A stretch of DNA of 64,000 nt from Paraburkholderia polaris (GTDB lineage: Bacteria > Pseudomonadota > Gammaproteobacteria > Burkholderiales > Burkholderiaceae), in NCBI RefSeq assembly GCF_012927345.1, contig NZ_JABBGJ010000040.1, forward strand, positions 42,280 through 106,279, in the 5' to 3' direction. Position 1 is the first letter of the stretch; each line of letters begins with the position of its first letter. A program made the position numbers and the translations under genes. The notes under the pieces were generated by a model. That model saw only the letters and a list, made by a program, of their open reading frames with translations, had not been told where the DNA came from and ran no database searches. Of the stretch, positions 15,823 to 24,967 are shown one piece after another.

Positions 15823-17370
15823 ATGGCCGACAAACTGATCATATTCGACACCACGTTGCGCGACGGCGAGCAATCTCCCGGCGCGTCGATGACGAAGGAA
15901 GAAAAAATCCGTATCGCAAAGCAGCTCGAACGGATGAAGGTGGACGTGATCGAAGCGGGCTTCGCGGCAAGCTCGAACGGCGACTTCGATTCGATCCACA
16001 CGATCGCGGGCCTGATCAAGGACAGCACGATCTGCTCGCTGGCCCGTGCAAACGACAAAGACATTCAACGCGCTGCTGACGCACTCAAGCCGGCCGATCA
16101 TTTCCGCATCCACACGTTCATCGCAACGTCGCCGCTGCATATGGAAAAGAAGCTGCGCATGACGCCGGATCAGGTGTTCGAACAGGCGAAACTGGCGGTG
16201 CGTTTCGCCCGCAAGTTCACGGACGACGTCGAGTTCTCGCCGGAAGACGGCAGCCGCTCGGACATGGATTTCCTGTGCCGCGTGCTGGAAGCGGTGATCG
16301 CAGAAGGCGCGACCACCATCAACATCGCGGATACGGTCGGCTACGGCGTGCCGGAGTTGTATGGCCAGCTCGTGAAGACGTTGCGCGAACGCATTCCGAA
16401 CTCGCATAAGGCTGTGTTCTCCGTGCATTGCCATAACGACCTCGGCATGGCCGTCGCTAACTCGCTGGCCGGCGTGAAAATCGGCGGCGCGCGTCAGGTC
16501 GAGTGCACGATCAACGGTCTCGGCGAGCGCGCGGGTAATACGTCGCTCGAAGAAATCGTGATGGCGGTGAAGACCCGCAAGGATTACTTCGGCCTCGATA
16601 TCGGTCTCGATACCACGCAAATCGTGCCGGCTTCGAAGCTGGTGTCGCAAATCACCGGTTTCGTCGTGCAGCCGAACAAGGCGGTGGTCGGCGCGAACGC
16701 ATTTGCGCACGCATCCGGCATTCACCAGGACGGCGTGCTGAAAGCGCGCGACACTTACGAAATCATGCGTGCCGAAGATGTGGGCTGGAGCGCGAACAAG
16801 ATCGTGCTTGGCAAGTTGTCGGGCCGCAATGCGTTCAAGCAGCGTCTGCAGGAATTGGGCATCGCGCTCGATAGTGAAGGCGAGTTGAATACCGCGTTCG
16901 CACGCTTCAAGGAACTGGCCGACCGCAAGTCGGAAATCTTCGACGAAGACATTATCGCGATCGTCACGGAGGAATCGGCTGAAGCGCAGGAGCGGGAGCA
17001 CTACAAGTTCCTGTCGTTGTCGCAGCATTCGGAAACCGGCGAGCAGCCGCACGCGAAGATCGTGTTCTCGGTCGAAGGCAAGGAAGTGACTGGGGAAGCG
17101 CGCGGCAACGGTCCGGTGGATGCCACGCTCAATGCGATCGAAACGGAAGTGGGAAGCGGGTCGGAATTGCTGCTGTACTCGGTCAACGCCATTACAACGG
17201 GTACGCAGGCGCAGGGCGAGGTGACCGTGCGGCTGTCCAGGAGCGGGCGCATCGTCAACGGCGTGGGCACCGATCCGGATATCGTCGCGGCTTCCGCGAA
17301 GGCGTATATCTCGGCGCTCAACAAACTGCATTCGAACTTTGACAAGTTGAATCCGCAACGTTCGGAGTAA
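15823..17370 (+). CDS. leuA: 2-isopropylmalate synthase
   Basis: A 515-residue enzyme condensing acetyl-CoA with 2-ketoisovalerate, the first committed step of leucine synthesis. The catalytic TIM barrel begins FDTTLRDGEQSPGASM; the metal ligands include VHCHNDLGMAVANSL, and GERAGNTSLEE follows. The C-terminal LeuA regulatory domain (~390-515), which binds leucine for feedback inhibition, is present. The start at 15823 follows AGGAG by 8 nt; the frame is open further upstream to 15757 without family similarity. It uses the ilvIHC product. Confidence 0.97.
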   Translation: MADKLIIFDTTLRDGEQSPGASMTKEEKIRIAKQLERMKVDVIEAGFAASSNGDFDSIHTIAGLIKDSTICSLARANDKDIQRAADALKPADHFRIHTFIATSPLHMEKKLRMTPDQVFEQAKLAVRFARKFTDDVEFSPEDGSRSDMDFLCRVLEAVIAEGATTINIADTVGYGVPELYGQLVKTLRERIPNSHKAVFSVHCHNDLGMAVANSLAGVKIGGARQVECTINGLGERAGNTSLEEIVMAVKTRKDYFGLDIGLDTTQIVPASKLVSQITGFVVQPNKAVVGANAFAHASGIHQDGVLKARDTYEIMRAEDVGWSANKIVLGKLSGRNAFKQRLQELGIALDSEGELNTAFARFKELADRKSEIFDEDIIAIVTEESAEAQEREHYKFLSLSQHSETGEQPHAKIVFSVEGKEVTGEARGNGPVDATLNAIETEVGSGSELLLYSVNAITTGTQAQGEVTVRLSRSGRIVNGVGTDPDIVAASAKAYISALNKLHSNFDKLNPQRSE

Positions 17371-17418
17371 CGGGGCGGCAGGGCGCTAGTGGAGTGTCTG
17401 CTGAGCCGGAGTGACAAA

Positions 17419-17456
17419 AAGAAGCCCCGTGCGCTGCCGAGCACGGGGCTTCTTGT
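17419..17456. terminator. Rho-independent terminator after leuA
   Basis: GAAGCCCCGTGC-gctgccga-GCACGGGGCTTC is a perfect 12-bp stem, flanked by an A-run on the left and a short T-rich stretch on the right. It may work in both directions. Confidence 0.9.
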
Positions 17457-17668
17457 TTCCGATGCCTTCCTTTTGCGTGCTTCGTGCCTTGAAGCGCGCA
17501 GGCTTGGCGTGTCAGATGTGCGGTAGTTCCTCTGTCGCCGTGCGCCGCATCGACGGCTGTGCGACGACGCGGTACGCGCGATCGACACCGAATGAATTAT
17601 TACCAAAACCTTCCAATAAGAAATAAATCCGCCGTGTGCGAAATAAAACTCGTCCGCGTGCGCAATAA
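17457..17668. other. Intergenic, AT-rich, no gene seen
   Basis: Between the leuA and lipoprotein terminators. The part from ~17585 is unusually AT-rich for this window and contains three loose copies of a GTGCGxAATAAA-like string. No coding frame with a ribosome site was found. Confidence 0.5.
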
Positions 17669-17700
17669 ATAAAAAAAGCCGCCTGAAGCGGCGGCTTTGT
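17669..17700 (-). terminator. Rho-independent terminator of the lipoprotein gene
   Basis: Read on the minus strand: AAAGCCGCC-gcttca-GGCGGCTTT followed by a run of T residues (the A7 at 17671-17677 on the plus strand). It lies ~35 bp after the lipoprotein stop. Confidence 0.88.
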
Positions 17701-17731
17701 CGATCCATGCGCAATGGGTTCGATCAGGTGC

Positions 17732-18295
17732 TCAGAACAGGCTGCGCCGATCCGGATCGTGCAGCGGATCAGGCGTTTTCTGTGTGAGCCGCACAATGCC
17801 CTGATCGTCGAAATAAAAGCTGTACATCATGTACCAGACGTTGTCTTCCAAGTAGCGATACGTCCAGACCTCGCGCTTCATCAACGGGAAGTACGACGTT
17901 TCGACCGGGCGGCCGAAGTTCACCAGCACGTCGCTCTTCGTCCATTTGCCGATTTCGGCACGGTAGAACTCGTTGGGTTGAAGCACCTGGCGTACGGTGA
18001 CGATCTTGCCGGATGCGTCGATGTCGGCTGCGGTAGTGGTTTCACCCATTGGCTGGGTCGGCCACATTAGCCGTTTGCCGCCGTTAGGCAGGTCGTAGCT
18101 TTCGCGCGGTGCGCCGAGGCGGGCGACGATGGTCGATTCGTCCGCGCCTTGGCTGTATTGCTGCCATGGCTGCACACAGCCGGCGAGCGTAACCGTGAGC
18201 GTGAGCGCGCTCAGGCAGACGAGCGCAGCGCGGCGCAGGCGTGCTGCGGGCGGCGCTTCGAGCGAGGCCGCCGTGGATGGGTGGCGGTTGAACAT
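17732..18295 (-). CDS. Outer-membrane-type lipoprotein, BamE/SmpA-like fold suspected
   Basis: A 187-residue precursor: a positively charged N-terminus, a hydrophobic stretch and the lipobox LAGC, giving a lipid-modified Cys near residue 40. The mature part has two tandem repeats of a small alpha/beta unit (ESTIVARLGAPRESYDLPNGG... and KSDVLVNFGRPVETSYFPLMK...), each ending in an aromatic-rich strand, which is reminiscent of SmpA/OmlA domains. The ATG at 18295 follows GGAGG by 5 nt; an upstream ATG at 18334 lacks this. Function unknown. Confidence 0.8.
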   Translation of the reverse strand: MFNRHPSTAASLEAPPAARLRRAALVCLSALTLTVTLAGCVQPWQQYSQGADESTIVARLGAPRESYDLPNGGKRLMWPTQPMGETTTAADIDASGKIVTVRQVLQPNEFYRAEIGKWTKSDVLVNFGRPVETSYFPLMKREVWTYRYLEDNVWYMMYSFYFDDQGIVRLTQKTPDPLHDPDRRSLF

Positions 18296-18485
18296 GAATT
18301 CCTCCGATGGCATTTGAGTAGCGGTTTTTATCATCGAGACGCATTATTTTGACACGGGCGGCAGCAAAAGATTTGCGCGTCGTACGACGCGTCCCTGGAT
18401 GCACAGTAACGAATTTGCCGGCTTGCTTATTCCGTCTGGAACGCCCTATGATCCGCGCTTCGACGAATCAAGCGGGGCAATCACG

Positions 18486-19802
18486 ATGGCGAAGTGGCAA
18501 CGGGCGGCAGCAGCGGCAGTCGTCGCGCTGGCGGCGATTTCGATGGCCGCGGCGGCTCACGCCGCGGGAGACACGGCGTCGGGTGCGGCAAGCAAGTCAG
18601 TCAATCAGCCCACGGGCACGCCGATCCAGCTGGCGCTGATCGAAGGCATGTCCGGCCCATTCGCGAACGCGGGCGCGGCGGTGGAGCGCAATCTGCGCTT
18701 CGGCGTCGAACAGGTGAATGCAGAAGGCGGCGTGAAGCTCGCCGACGGCGCGCATCCGCTCGAACTGGTCGTGCTCGACAGCAAGGGCAGTGCTGAAGAG
18801 GCGCTGGTGCAACTGCGCGCCGCCGCGGACCGGCACATCGGTTACATCATGCAGGGCAACAGCTCGGCAGTGGCCGCCGCGCTGATCGGCGCGATCGACA
18901 AACAGAACAGCCGCGAGCCGGGCAACCGCGAACTGTTCCTCAATTATTCCGCCGACGATCCCACCCTGACCAACGCCAATTGCAGTTTCTGGCACTTCCG
19001 CTTCGACGCACACGCGGGTATGCGCATGGATGCGCTGGCCGACGTGATCCAGCGCGACAAGGCGGTGAAGAAGGTCTATCTCCTGAACCAGGACTACAGC
19101 TTTGGCCACGATGTCAGCAGTCTCGCGCGCTCGACGCTGGCCGCGAAGCGGCCGGATATCGCGGTCGTCGGTGACGAATTTCATCCGATCGGCCGCGTGA
19201 AGGACTTCGCGCCGTACATCGCGAAGATCCGCGCGAGCGGCGCGGACGCGGTTATCACCGGCAACTGGGGCAACGATCTGACGCTGCTAGTCAAAGCGGC
19301 GCGGGAGCAGGGGCTGGACACCAGGTTCTACACGTTCTATGGCAATAGTCTTGGCGCGCCGGCCGCGTTGGGCGATGCCGGCGTCAAGCATGTGATCGCG
19401 GTGGCCGACTGGCACCCGAACGCTGGCGGTGCGGCATCCGACGCGTGGTATGCAGCATTTCGCGCCCGTTTCCCGGCCGCGCAGGATGACTACCCGGTGC
19501 TGCGCATGCCGTTGATGATCGAAACCCTCGCCGCGGCGATGAACCGCGCCGGCAGCGCCGACCCGACGGCTGTCGCCCGGGCCCTTGAGGGGATCAAGTT
19601 CGACAACGGCTTTCACGCCTCGTGGATGCGGGCCGATGACCACCAGCTGATCCAGCCCCTTTACGTGATGCAGATGGACAAGGCTGGCACGCCGGGCGTC
19701 AAGTTCGACAACGAAGGTTCAGGCTACGGTTTCCGCACGGTGCTGGCTTTGCCGTCCGAGCGCACGGTGCCGACGACCGTGTGCAAGATGAAACGGCCGT
19801 AA
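18486..19802 (+). CDS. Periplasmic ABC-transporter substrate-binding protein (Leu/Ile/Val type I)
   Basis: A 438-residue protein with a clear signal peptide cleaved after AHA (residues ~1-26). The rest is a type I periplasmic-binding fold, with IQLALIEGMSGPFANAGAA and LRFGVEQVNAEGGVKLADG near the N-terminus, typical of LivJ-like and urea/amide-binding proteins. No permease or ATPase genes flank it, so it must use a transporter encoded elsewhere or act as a sensor component. The ligand is not predictable. The ATG at 18486 starts directly at the signal peptide; upstream frame to 18399 would bury it. Confidence 0.88.
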   Translation: MAKWQRAAAAAVVALAAISMAAAAHAAGDTASGAASKSVNQPTGTPIQLALIEGMSGPFANAGAAVERNLRFGVEQVNAEGGVKLADGAHPLELVVLDSKGSAEEALVQLRAAADRHIGYIMQGNSSAVAAALIGAIDKQNSREPGNRELFLNYSADDPTLTNANCSFWHFRFDAHAGMRMDALADVIQRDKAVKKVYLLNQDYSFGHDVSSLARSTLAAKRPDIAVVGDEFHPIGRVKDFAPYIAKIRASGADAVITGNWGNDLTLLVKAAREQGLDTRFYTFYGNSLGAPAALGDAGVKHVIAVADWHPNAGGAASDAWYAAFRARFPAAQDDYPVLRMPLMIETLAAAMNRAGSADPTAVARALEGIKFDNGFHASWMRADDHQLIQPLYVMQMDKAGTPGVKFDNEGSGYGFRTVLALPSERTVPTTVCKMKRP

Positions 19803-19854
19803 ACGGCCCCCAAGCAAACCCAGGCCGCCCACGATCCCGCCCAGCACAGCAGGG

Positions 19855-19883
19855 TTCGCGGCCGGATTGGGCTGTGCTACAAT
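19855..19883 (+). promoter_or_regulatory. Candidate extended -10 promoter for rpsO
   Basis: TACAAT at 19878-19883 is preceded by TGC, an extended -10. The -35 (TTCGCG) is poor. Transcription would begin ~105 bp before rpsO. Confidence 0.45.
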
Positions 19884-19995
19884 ACGCGTCCCGTTGTGAG
19901 GCATGCTGCATGTTTGCAATGCGAATGCGCACACGGGTAACCCACGGCACGGCCTTTCTTCCGTGACCGCCTGTCTAGTTCTCAAGGAAATCGAC

Positions 19996-20268
19996 ATGTC
20001 CGCAGTTGAAGCAAGCAAGAAGTCCGAAGTCGTTGCGCAATTCGCACGCGCAGCTAACGACACCGGCTCCCCCGAAGTTCAGGTCGCGCTGCTCACGACC
20101 CGCATCAACGAACTGACCGTTCACTTCAAGGCACACACGAAGGATCACCACAGCCGCCGCGGTCTGCTGCGCATGGTGAGCCGCCGTCGTAAGCTGCTCG
20201 ACTACCTGAAGGGTAAGGACGCGGATCGTTACCGCGCACTGATCGAGAAGCTGGGTCTGCGTAAGTAA
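19996..20268 (+). CDS. rpsO: 30S ribosomal protein S15
   Basis: 90 residues, one more than E. coli S15. It is four-helical and basic, with TGSPEVQVALLTTRINELT and HHSRRGLLRMVSRRRKLLDYL, the 16S rRNA-binding face. It is a primary binder of the 16S central domain. The ATG follows AAGGAAATCGAC. The gene lies upstream of pnp as in many proteobacteria, separated here by a terminator and a leader hairpin. Confidence 0.98.
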   Translation: MSAVEASKKSEVVAQFARAANDTGSPEVQVALLTTRINELTVHFKAHTKDHHSRRGLLRMVSRRRKLLDYLKGKDADRYRALIEKLGLRK

Positions 20269-20287
20269 TCGGCCAGTCGTTCAGCAA

Positions 20288-20330
20288 GATGCCTGTGTCA
20301 GTTCCACTGATACAGGCATTTTGTTTTTGC
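20288..20330 (+). terminator. Rho-independent terminator after rpsO
   Basis: TGCCTGTGTCAG-ttcca-CTGATACAGGCA is a 12-bp stem with one wobble, followed by TTTTGTTTTT, ~22 bp after the rpsO stop. Confidence 0.9.
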
Positions 20331-20454
20331 ACGGTGCGCTTCATGTGATGCGCACCGCCTGCCGGTCGCGGTAGCGTGACGATTCATGCGGCGGCTAGCA
20401 GGAAAGCAGTAAAAAAGCAGAAATACGGCCGGGCTTCAGGGCAGAGCCTTGTGT

Positions 20455-20497
20455 CATTCCAGCGGTTCGCGCGCGTAGAGCGTGGTTCTCTGGAATG
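20455..20497 (+). promoter_or_regulatory. pnp leader hairpin (possible RNase III / PNPase autoregulation site)
   Basis: CATTCCAG (20455-20462) pairs with CTGGAATG (20490-20497). Flanking GTGT and ACAC could extend the stem across a bulge. It lies ~87 nt before the pnp ATG, where E. coli pnp mRNA carries an RNase III-cleaved hairpin that mediates autocontrol. Functional equivalence here is inferred from position only. The rest of 20331-20583 shows no gene. Confidence 0.4.
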
Positions 20498-20583
20498 GCA
20501 TAACACTACTCTTCCCATGTGGCGCCGGTCCTGGCGTTGCCGCGCCGCTTCTGGTCCGCGCGGCATAACGAAGAGGAAAAGCA

Positions 20584-22731
20584 ATGACTATGTTCAACAA
20601 GATCGTCAAAGAATTTAAGTGGGGACAACACAACGTTCGCCTCGAAACGGGCGAAATCGCTCGTCAGGCAGGCGGTGCGGTGATCGTCGACGTCGAAGAC
20701 ACCGTTGTGCTGGCTACTGTGGTCGGCGCCAAGACCGCCAAGCCGGGTCAGGACTTCTTCCCGCTGACCGTCGATTACCTCGAAAAGACCTACGCTGCAG
20801 GCAAGATCCCCGGTGGTTTCTTCCGCCGTGAAGGCCGTCCGTCGGAAGGCGAAACGCTGATCTCGCGCCTGATCGACCGTCCGTTGCGCCCGCTGTTCCC
20901 TGAAGGCTTCTACAACGAAGTCCAGGTCGTGATCCACGTCCTGTCGCTGAACCCCGAAATTCCCGCTGACATCCCCGCGCTGATCGGCGCGTCGGCGGCG
21001 CTCGCTGTTTCCGGTCTGCCGTTCAACGGCCCGGTCGGCGCAGCACGCGTGGCCTACATCAACAACGAATACGTGTTGAATCCGACGCGTCCGCAGATGA
21101 AGGAATCGGCGCTCGACCTGATCGTCGCCGGTACGGAACGCGCGGTGCTGATGGTGGAATCGGAAGCGCAACAACTGAGCGAAGAAGTGATGCTCGGCGG
21201 TGTGGTGTTCGGCCATGAGCAAATGCAGATCGCGATCAACGCGATCCATGACCTGGTTCGCGAAGGCGGCAAGCCGGAATGGGATTGGCAACCGGCAGCG
21301 AAGAACGAGCCGCTGATCGCGCGTGTGACGGAACTGGCGCAAGCTGAGCTGCTCGCCGCTTACCAGATCCGCGACAAGCAAGCCCGTTCGACCAAGCTGA
21401 AGGAAGTCTACGCAGCCACGTCGAAGAAGCTGGAAGAAGATGCCGCTGCAGCGGGTACTGTCGCTGCCGACAAGGCTACGGTCGGTAACGTACTGTTCGA
21501 CATTGAAGCGAAGATCGTCCGTACGCAGATCCTGAACGGCGAGCCGCGTATCGACGGCCGCGACACGCGCACCGTGCGCCCGATCGAAATCCGTACCGGC
21601 GTGCTGCCGCGTACGCACGGCTCAGCCTTGTTCACGCGTGGCGAAACGCAGGCCATGGTGGTCGCAACGCTGGGCACGAAGGGTGACGAGCAGAACATCG
21701 ACGCGCTCGAAGGCGAGTACCGCGAACGCTTCATGCTTCACTACAACATGCCTCCGTTCGCGACCGGCGAAACGGGCCGCGTCGGTTCGCCGAAGCGTCG
21801 TGAAATCGGTCACGGCCGTCTGGCCAAGCGCGCGCTGGCTGCGTGCCTGCCGAGCGCTGACGAATTCGGCTACTCGATCCGCGTCGTTTCGGAAATCACC
21901 GAGTCGAATGGTTCGTCGTCGATGGCTTCGGTGTGCGGCGGCTGCCTCGCACTGATGGACGCTGGCGTGCCGATGAAGGCGCACGTCGCCGGCATCGCAA
22001 TGGGCCTGATCCTCGAAGGCAACAAGTTTGCCGTCCTGACCGACATCCTCGGCGACGAAGATCACCTCGGCGACATGGACTTCAAGGTCGCGGGTACCGA
22101 GCAAGGCGTGACCGCGCTGCAGATGGACATCAAGATCCAGGGCATCACCAAGGAAATCATGCAGGTCGCTCTCGCGCAAGCGAAGGAAGGCCGTATGCAC
22201 ATCCTCGGCAAGATGACCTCGGCTGTGTCGGGCGCGAACACGGTGCTGTCGGACTACGCGCCGCGCATGATCACCATCAAGATCAATCCGGAAAAGATCC
22301 GCGACGTGATCGGCAAGGGTGGTTCGGTGATCCGCGCGCTGACCGAAGAAACCGGCACGACGATCGATATTTCGGACGACGGCGTCGTCACCATCGCCAG
22401 CACCAGCAGCGAAGGTATGGCCGAAGCGAAGAAGCGTATCGAGAACATCACGTTGGAAGTCGAAGTGGGCCAAGTGTACGAAGGTACCGTGCTCAAGCTG
22501 CTCGATTTCGGCGCGATCGTGAACATCCTGCCGGGCAAGGACGGTCTGCTGCACATTTCCGAAATCGCCAACGAGCGTATCAAGGACATCAACGACTACC
22601 TGAAGGACGGCCAGCAAGTGAAGGTCAAGGTCATCCAGACGGACGAAAAGGGCCGCGTGCGTTTGTCGGCCAAGGCGTTGCTGAACGACGCCCCGAACGG
22701 CGCGCCGCAAGGCGAACCGACGCCGCAGTAA
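20584..22731 (+). CDS. pnp: Polyribonucleotide nucleotidyltransferase (PNPase)
   Basis: A 715-residue phosphorolytic 3'-5' exoribonuclease, part of the RNA degradosome. Two RNase PH domains (about 10-230 and 315-545, the second with GRVGSPKRREIGHGRLAKRAL), a KH domain at ~555-615 (INPEKIRDVIGKGGSVIRAL), then an S1 domain (~620-690, VYEGTVLKLLDFGAIVNI). Full family length. The first ATG follows GAGGAAAAGCA. A second ATG two codons on (MFNK...) is possible. Confidence 0.98.
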   Translation: MTMFNKIVKEFKWGQHNVRLETGEIARQAGGAVIVDVEDTVVLATVVGAKTAKPGQDFFPLTVDYLEKTYAAGKIPGGFFRREGRPSEGETLISRLIDRPLRPLFPEGFYNEVQVVIHVLSLNPEIPADIPALIGASAALAVSGLPFNGPVGAARVAYINNEYVLNPTRPQMKESALDLIVAGTERAVLMVESEAQQLSEEVMLGGVVFGHEQMQIAINAIHDLVREGGKPEWDWQPAAKNEPLIARVTELAQAELLAAYQIRDKQARSTKLKEVYAATSKKLEEDAAAAGTVAADKATVGNVLFDIEAKIVRTQILNGEPRIDGRDTRTVRPIEIRTGVLPRTHGSALFTRGETQAMVVATLGTKGDEQNIDALEGEYRERFMLHYNMPPFATGETGRVGSPKRREIGHGRLAKRALAACLPSADEFGYSIRVVSEITESNGSSSMASVCGGCLALMDAGVPMKAHVAGIAMGLILEGNKFAVLTDILGDEDHLGDMDFKVAGTEQGVTALQMDIKIQGITKEIMQVALAQAKEGRMHILGKMTSAVSGANTVLSDYAPRMITIKINPEKIRDVIGKGGSVIRALTEETGTTIDISDDGVVTIASTSSEGMAEAKKRIENITLEVEVGQVYEGTVLKLLDFGAIVNILPGKDGLLHISEIANERIKDINDYLKDGQQVKVKVIQTDEKGRVRLSAKALLNDAPNGAPQGEPTPQ

Positions 22732-22744
22732 TGCGGTAGCAGGG

Positions 22745-22781
22745 CGACGGCCGGCAGCGCGAATGCGCGCCGGCCGTTTTT
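22745..22781 (+). terminator. Rho-independent terminator after pnp
   Basis: GACGGCCGGC with loop agcgcgaatgcgc and GCCGGCCGT followed by five T residues, ~15 bp after the pnp stop. Confidence 0.88.
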
Positions 22782-22897
22782 CATGAAGGGTGCAGGGTGG
22801 ATTGCGTTGCAGGCCGATGCAAACGGACATAAGCGGGTACTCTGTTTGCGTGGGGTGTTTCGTCGGAATCGGGCGATTCGTGTGTCCCAGTTCCCGA

Positions 22898-22913
22898 GGG
22901 GACTTCCTGCGGG
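22898..22913 (+). repeat. Dispersed intergenic repeat, copy 2
   Basis: An exact second copy of the 16-mer GGGGACTTCCTGCGGG seen at 4557-4572. It lies 40 bp before the quinone oxidoreductase ATG, on the same strand as copy 1. Confidence 0.7.
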
Positions 22914-22953
22914 TGCCGGTAGGCAACGCAATCCAATCTTGGAGTTGACGCAG

Positions 22954-23970
22954 ATGAAAGCGATCGAAATCACCGAATTCGGTGCGCCGGAAGTCCTCAA
23001 ACTGGCAGAGAGGCCCATGCCGCAGCCGAAAGCGGGCGAGGTGCTGATCAAGGTGGCGGCTTCGGGCATCAACCGGCCTGATGTGTTCCAGCGCAAAGGC
23101 GGTTATGCACCGCCGCCGGGCGCGTCAGATCTGCCGGGGCTGGAAGTGGCGGGCGAGATCGTCGGCGGCACCATCGACGAGAAGAACAATCCGTTCGGTC
23201 TGAAAGTGGGTGACCGCGTGTGTGCATTGCTCGCAGGTGGTGGTTACGCGGAATACGCGACCGCGCCGCTGTTGCAATGCTTGCCGGTGCCCGCTGGTTT
23301 GTCGGATGTCGAGGCGGCTTCGCTGCCGGAAACATTCTTCACGGTGTGGAGCAATGTGTTCGACCGTGCGCAACTTGGTAAGGGTGAAGGCGCGCCGAAC
23401 GAGACGTTGCTGGTGCAGGGCGGCTCGAGCGGCATCGGTGTGACGGCGATCCAGATTGCGCATGCGCTGGGTTTTCGCGTGTTCGCGACGGCTGGATCGG
23501 ACGAAAAGTGCCGCGCGTGTGAAGCGCTTGGCGCGGAGCGTGCGATCAACTACAAGACTGAGGATTTCGTCGAGGTCATCAAGTCGCTAACGAACGATCG
23601 TGGTGTCGACGTCATTCTCGACATGGTGGCGGGCAGCTATGTGCCCCGTGAGCTGACCGCGCTGGCCGACGGCGGCCGCATCGTGCTGATCGCGTTGCTG
23701 GGCGGCGCGAAAGCGGAGCTGAATCTGAACGAAGTGCTGCGCCGCCGTTTGACGGTGACGGGTTCGACGTTGCGTCCGCGGCCGATCGAGTTTAAGGCGA
23801 AGATCGCCGCGAAATTGAAAGAGCATGTGTGGCCGCACCTTGACGATGGCCGCATCAAGCCGGTGGTGCACCGTGTGTTTCCGGCCGCGCGGGCCGCTGA
23901 AGCGCACGCGCTGATGGAAAGCAGCACGCACGTCGGCAAGATCGTGCTGACTTGGGGTCAGGACGCTTGA
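22954..23970 (+). CDS. NAD(P)H-quinone oxidoreductase (PIG3/Qor-like, zinc-free MDR)
   Basis: A 338-residue medium-chain dehydrogenase/reductase. The N-terminal GroES-like domain (MKAIEITEFGAPEVLKLAER, then LPGLEVAGEIVGG) lacks catalytic zinc ligands. The nucleotide-binding domain carries LLVQGGSSGIGVTAIQIAHALG. This matches the TIGR02824/PIG3 group, which reduces quinones with NADPH. The ATG at 22954 follows GGAG; the frame open to 22783 crosses the pnp terminator. It sits between pnp and tpiA as a single gene. Confidence 0.9.
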   Translation: MKAIEITEFGAPEVLKLAERPMPQPKAGEVLIKVAASGINRPDVFQRKGGYAPPPGASDLPGLEVAGEIVGGTIDEKNNPFGLKVGDRVCALLAGGGYAEYATAPLLQCLPVPAGLSDVEAASLPETFFTVWSNVFDRAQLGKGEGAPNETLLVQGGSSGIGVTAIQIAHALGFRVFATAGSDEKCRACEALGAERAINYKTEDFVEVIKSLTNDRGVDVILDMVAGSYVPRELTALADGGRIVLIALLGGAKAELNLNEVLRRRLTVTGSTLRPRPIEFKAKIAAKLKEHVWPHLDDGRIKPVVHRVFPAARAAEAHALMESSTHVGKIVLTWGQDA

Positions 23971-24105
23971 CAGGGTCGGTTTGACACGGTCAGTTTGACC
24001 CGATCCACCCCACGCAGTAAAATTGCGCGTTTTGCGCACGCCGCACGAATCCGAAAGGCGGGCTGTAAGCGCAAACCAAGTCCGCCGCCAATACAAGACG
24101 AGACG

Positions 24106-24885
24106 ATGTCGAAACAACGAGCCAAGCTGGTAGTCGGTAACTGGAAGATGCACGGGCGCCTCGCCGAAAATGCGACGCTGTTGCAGGCAGTGGCGCAAGG
24201 CGCGGGCGAATTGCCGGCGGATGTGCGCGTCGGTGTCTGCGTGCCGTGCCCTTATCTCGGGCAGACTCAATCGTTGCTGGAAGGCAGCAAGGTCGTGTGG
24301 GGTGTGCAGGACGTCTCCGCGTTCACGCATGGGGCCTATACCGGCGAAGTGGCTGCGCAGATGGCAGTCGATTTCGCTGCCACGCTGGCGATCGTCGGAC
24401 ACTCGGAGCGCCGTGCTTACCATCGTGAAAGCTCAGAGCTGGTTGCGGTGAAGACGCAGCGCGCGCTGGAAGTGGGACTGACGCCGATCGTATGCGTCGG
24501 CGAAACGCTCGAGGAGCGCGAGGCCGGTTCCACTGAGCAAGTGGTTGGCGCGCAACTGGATGAAGTGCTGGCGAAATTGTCGGCGGAAGATGCGGCGCGC
24601 ATCGTTGTCGCATATGAGCCGGTCTGGGCGATCGGCACAGGTAAGAGCGCCACGTCGGACGAGGCGCAAGCAGTGCATGCTTTCCTGCGTTCGCGTCTGG
24701 CGGCAAAGGGCGCGGCGGTGGCGGATGTGCCGGTGTTGTATGGCGGCAGTGTGAAGCCGGAGAACGCGGAAGAATTGTTCCGTGAGCCGGATATCGACGG
24801 TGGCCTGATCGGCGGCGCGTCGTTGAAAGACCAGGATTTCCTGGCGATCTGCAGAGCGGCGGCCGCGACGAGCGTCGCCGGTTAA
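24106..24885 (+). CDS. tpiA: Triosephosphate isomerase
   Basis: A 259-residue TIM barrel interconverting glyceraldehyde 3-phosphate and dihydroxyacetone phosphate. The active site is complete: K14 (VVGNWKMH), H99 (IVGHSERR) and E171 (AYEPVWAIGTG), with the closing loop GTGKSAT and the phosphate-gripping VLYGGSV. The start at 24106 is 111 bp inside the longer open frame and gives family length. It is followed by secG 82 bp on, a common proteobacterial order. Confidence 0.97.
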   Translation: MSKQRAKLVVGNWKMHGRLAENATLLQAVAQGAGELPADVRVGVCVPCPYLGQTQSLLEGSKVVWGVQDVSAFTHGAYTGEVAAQMAVDFAATLAIVGHSERRAYHRESSELVAVKTQRALEVGLTPIVCVGETLEEREAGSTEQVVGAQLDEVLAKLSAEDAARIVVAYEPVWAIGTGKSATSDEAQAVHAFLRSRLAAKGAAVADVPVLYGGSVKPENAEELFREPDIDGGLIGGASLKDQDFLAICRAAAATSVAG

Positions 24886-24967
24886 GCAGGGCGCCTTGGC
24901 GAGGATGACCCAATCCCGCGCGGCACACTTTGTGTGGCGCGGTTAAATAAAGACTCAGGTGAGTGTG

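Noticed and set aside
15703..17358. A 551-codon minus-strand frame opposite leuA
   Set aside because: It mirrors leuA codons and shows no motifs.
17585..17668. AT-rich stretch as foreign DNA or an insertion remnant
   Set aside because: It is only ~85 bp long, between two terminators, with no inverted ends or target duplication seen.
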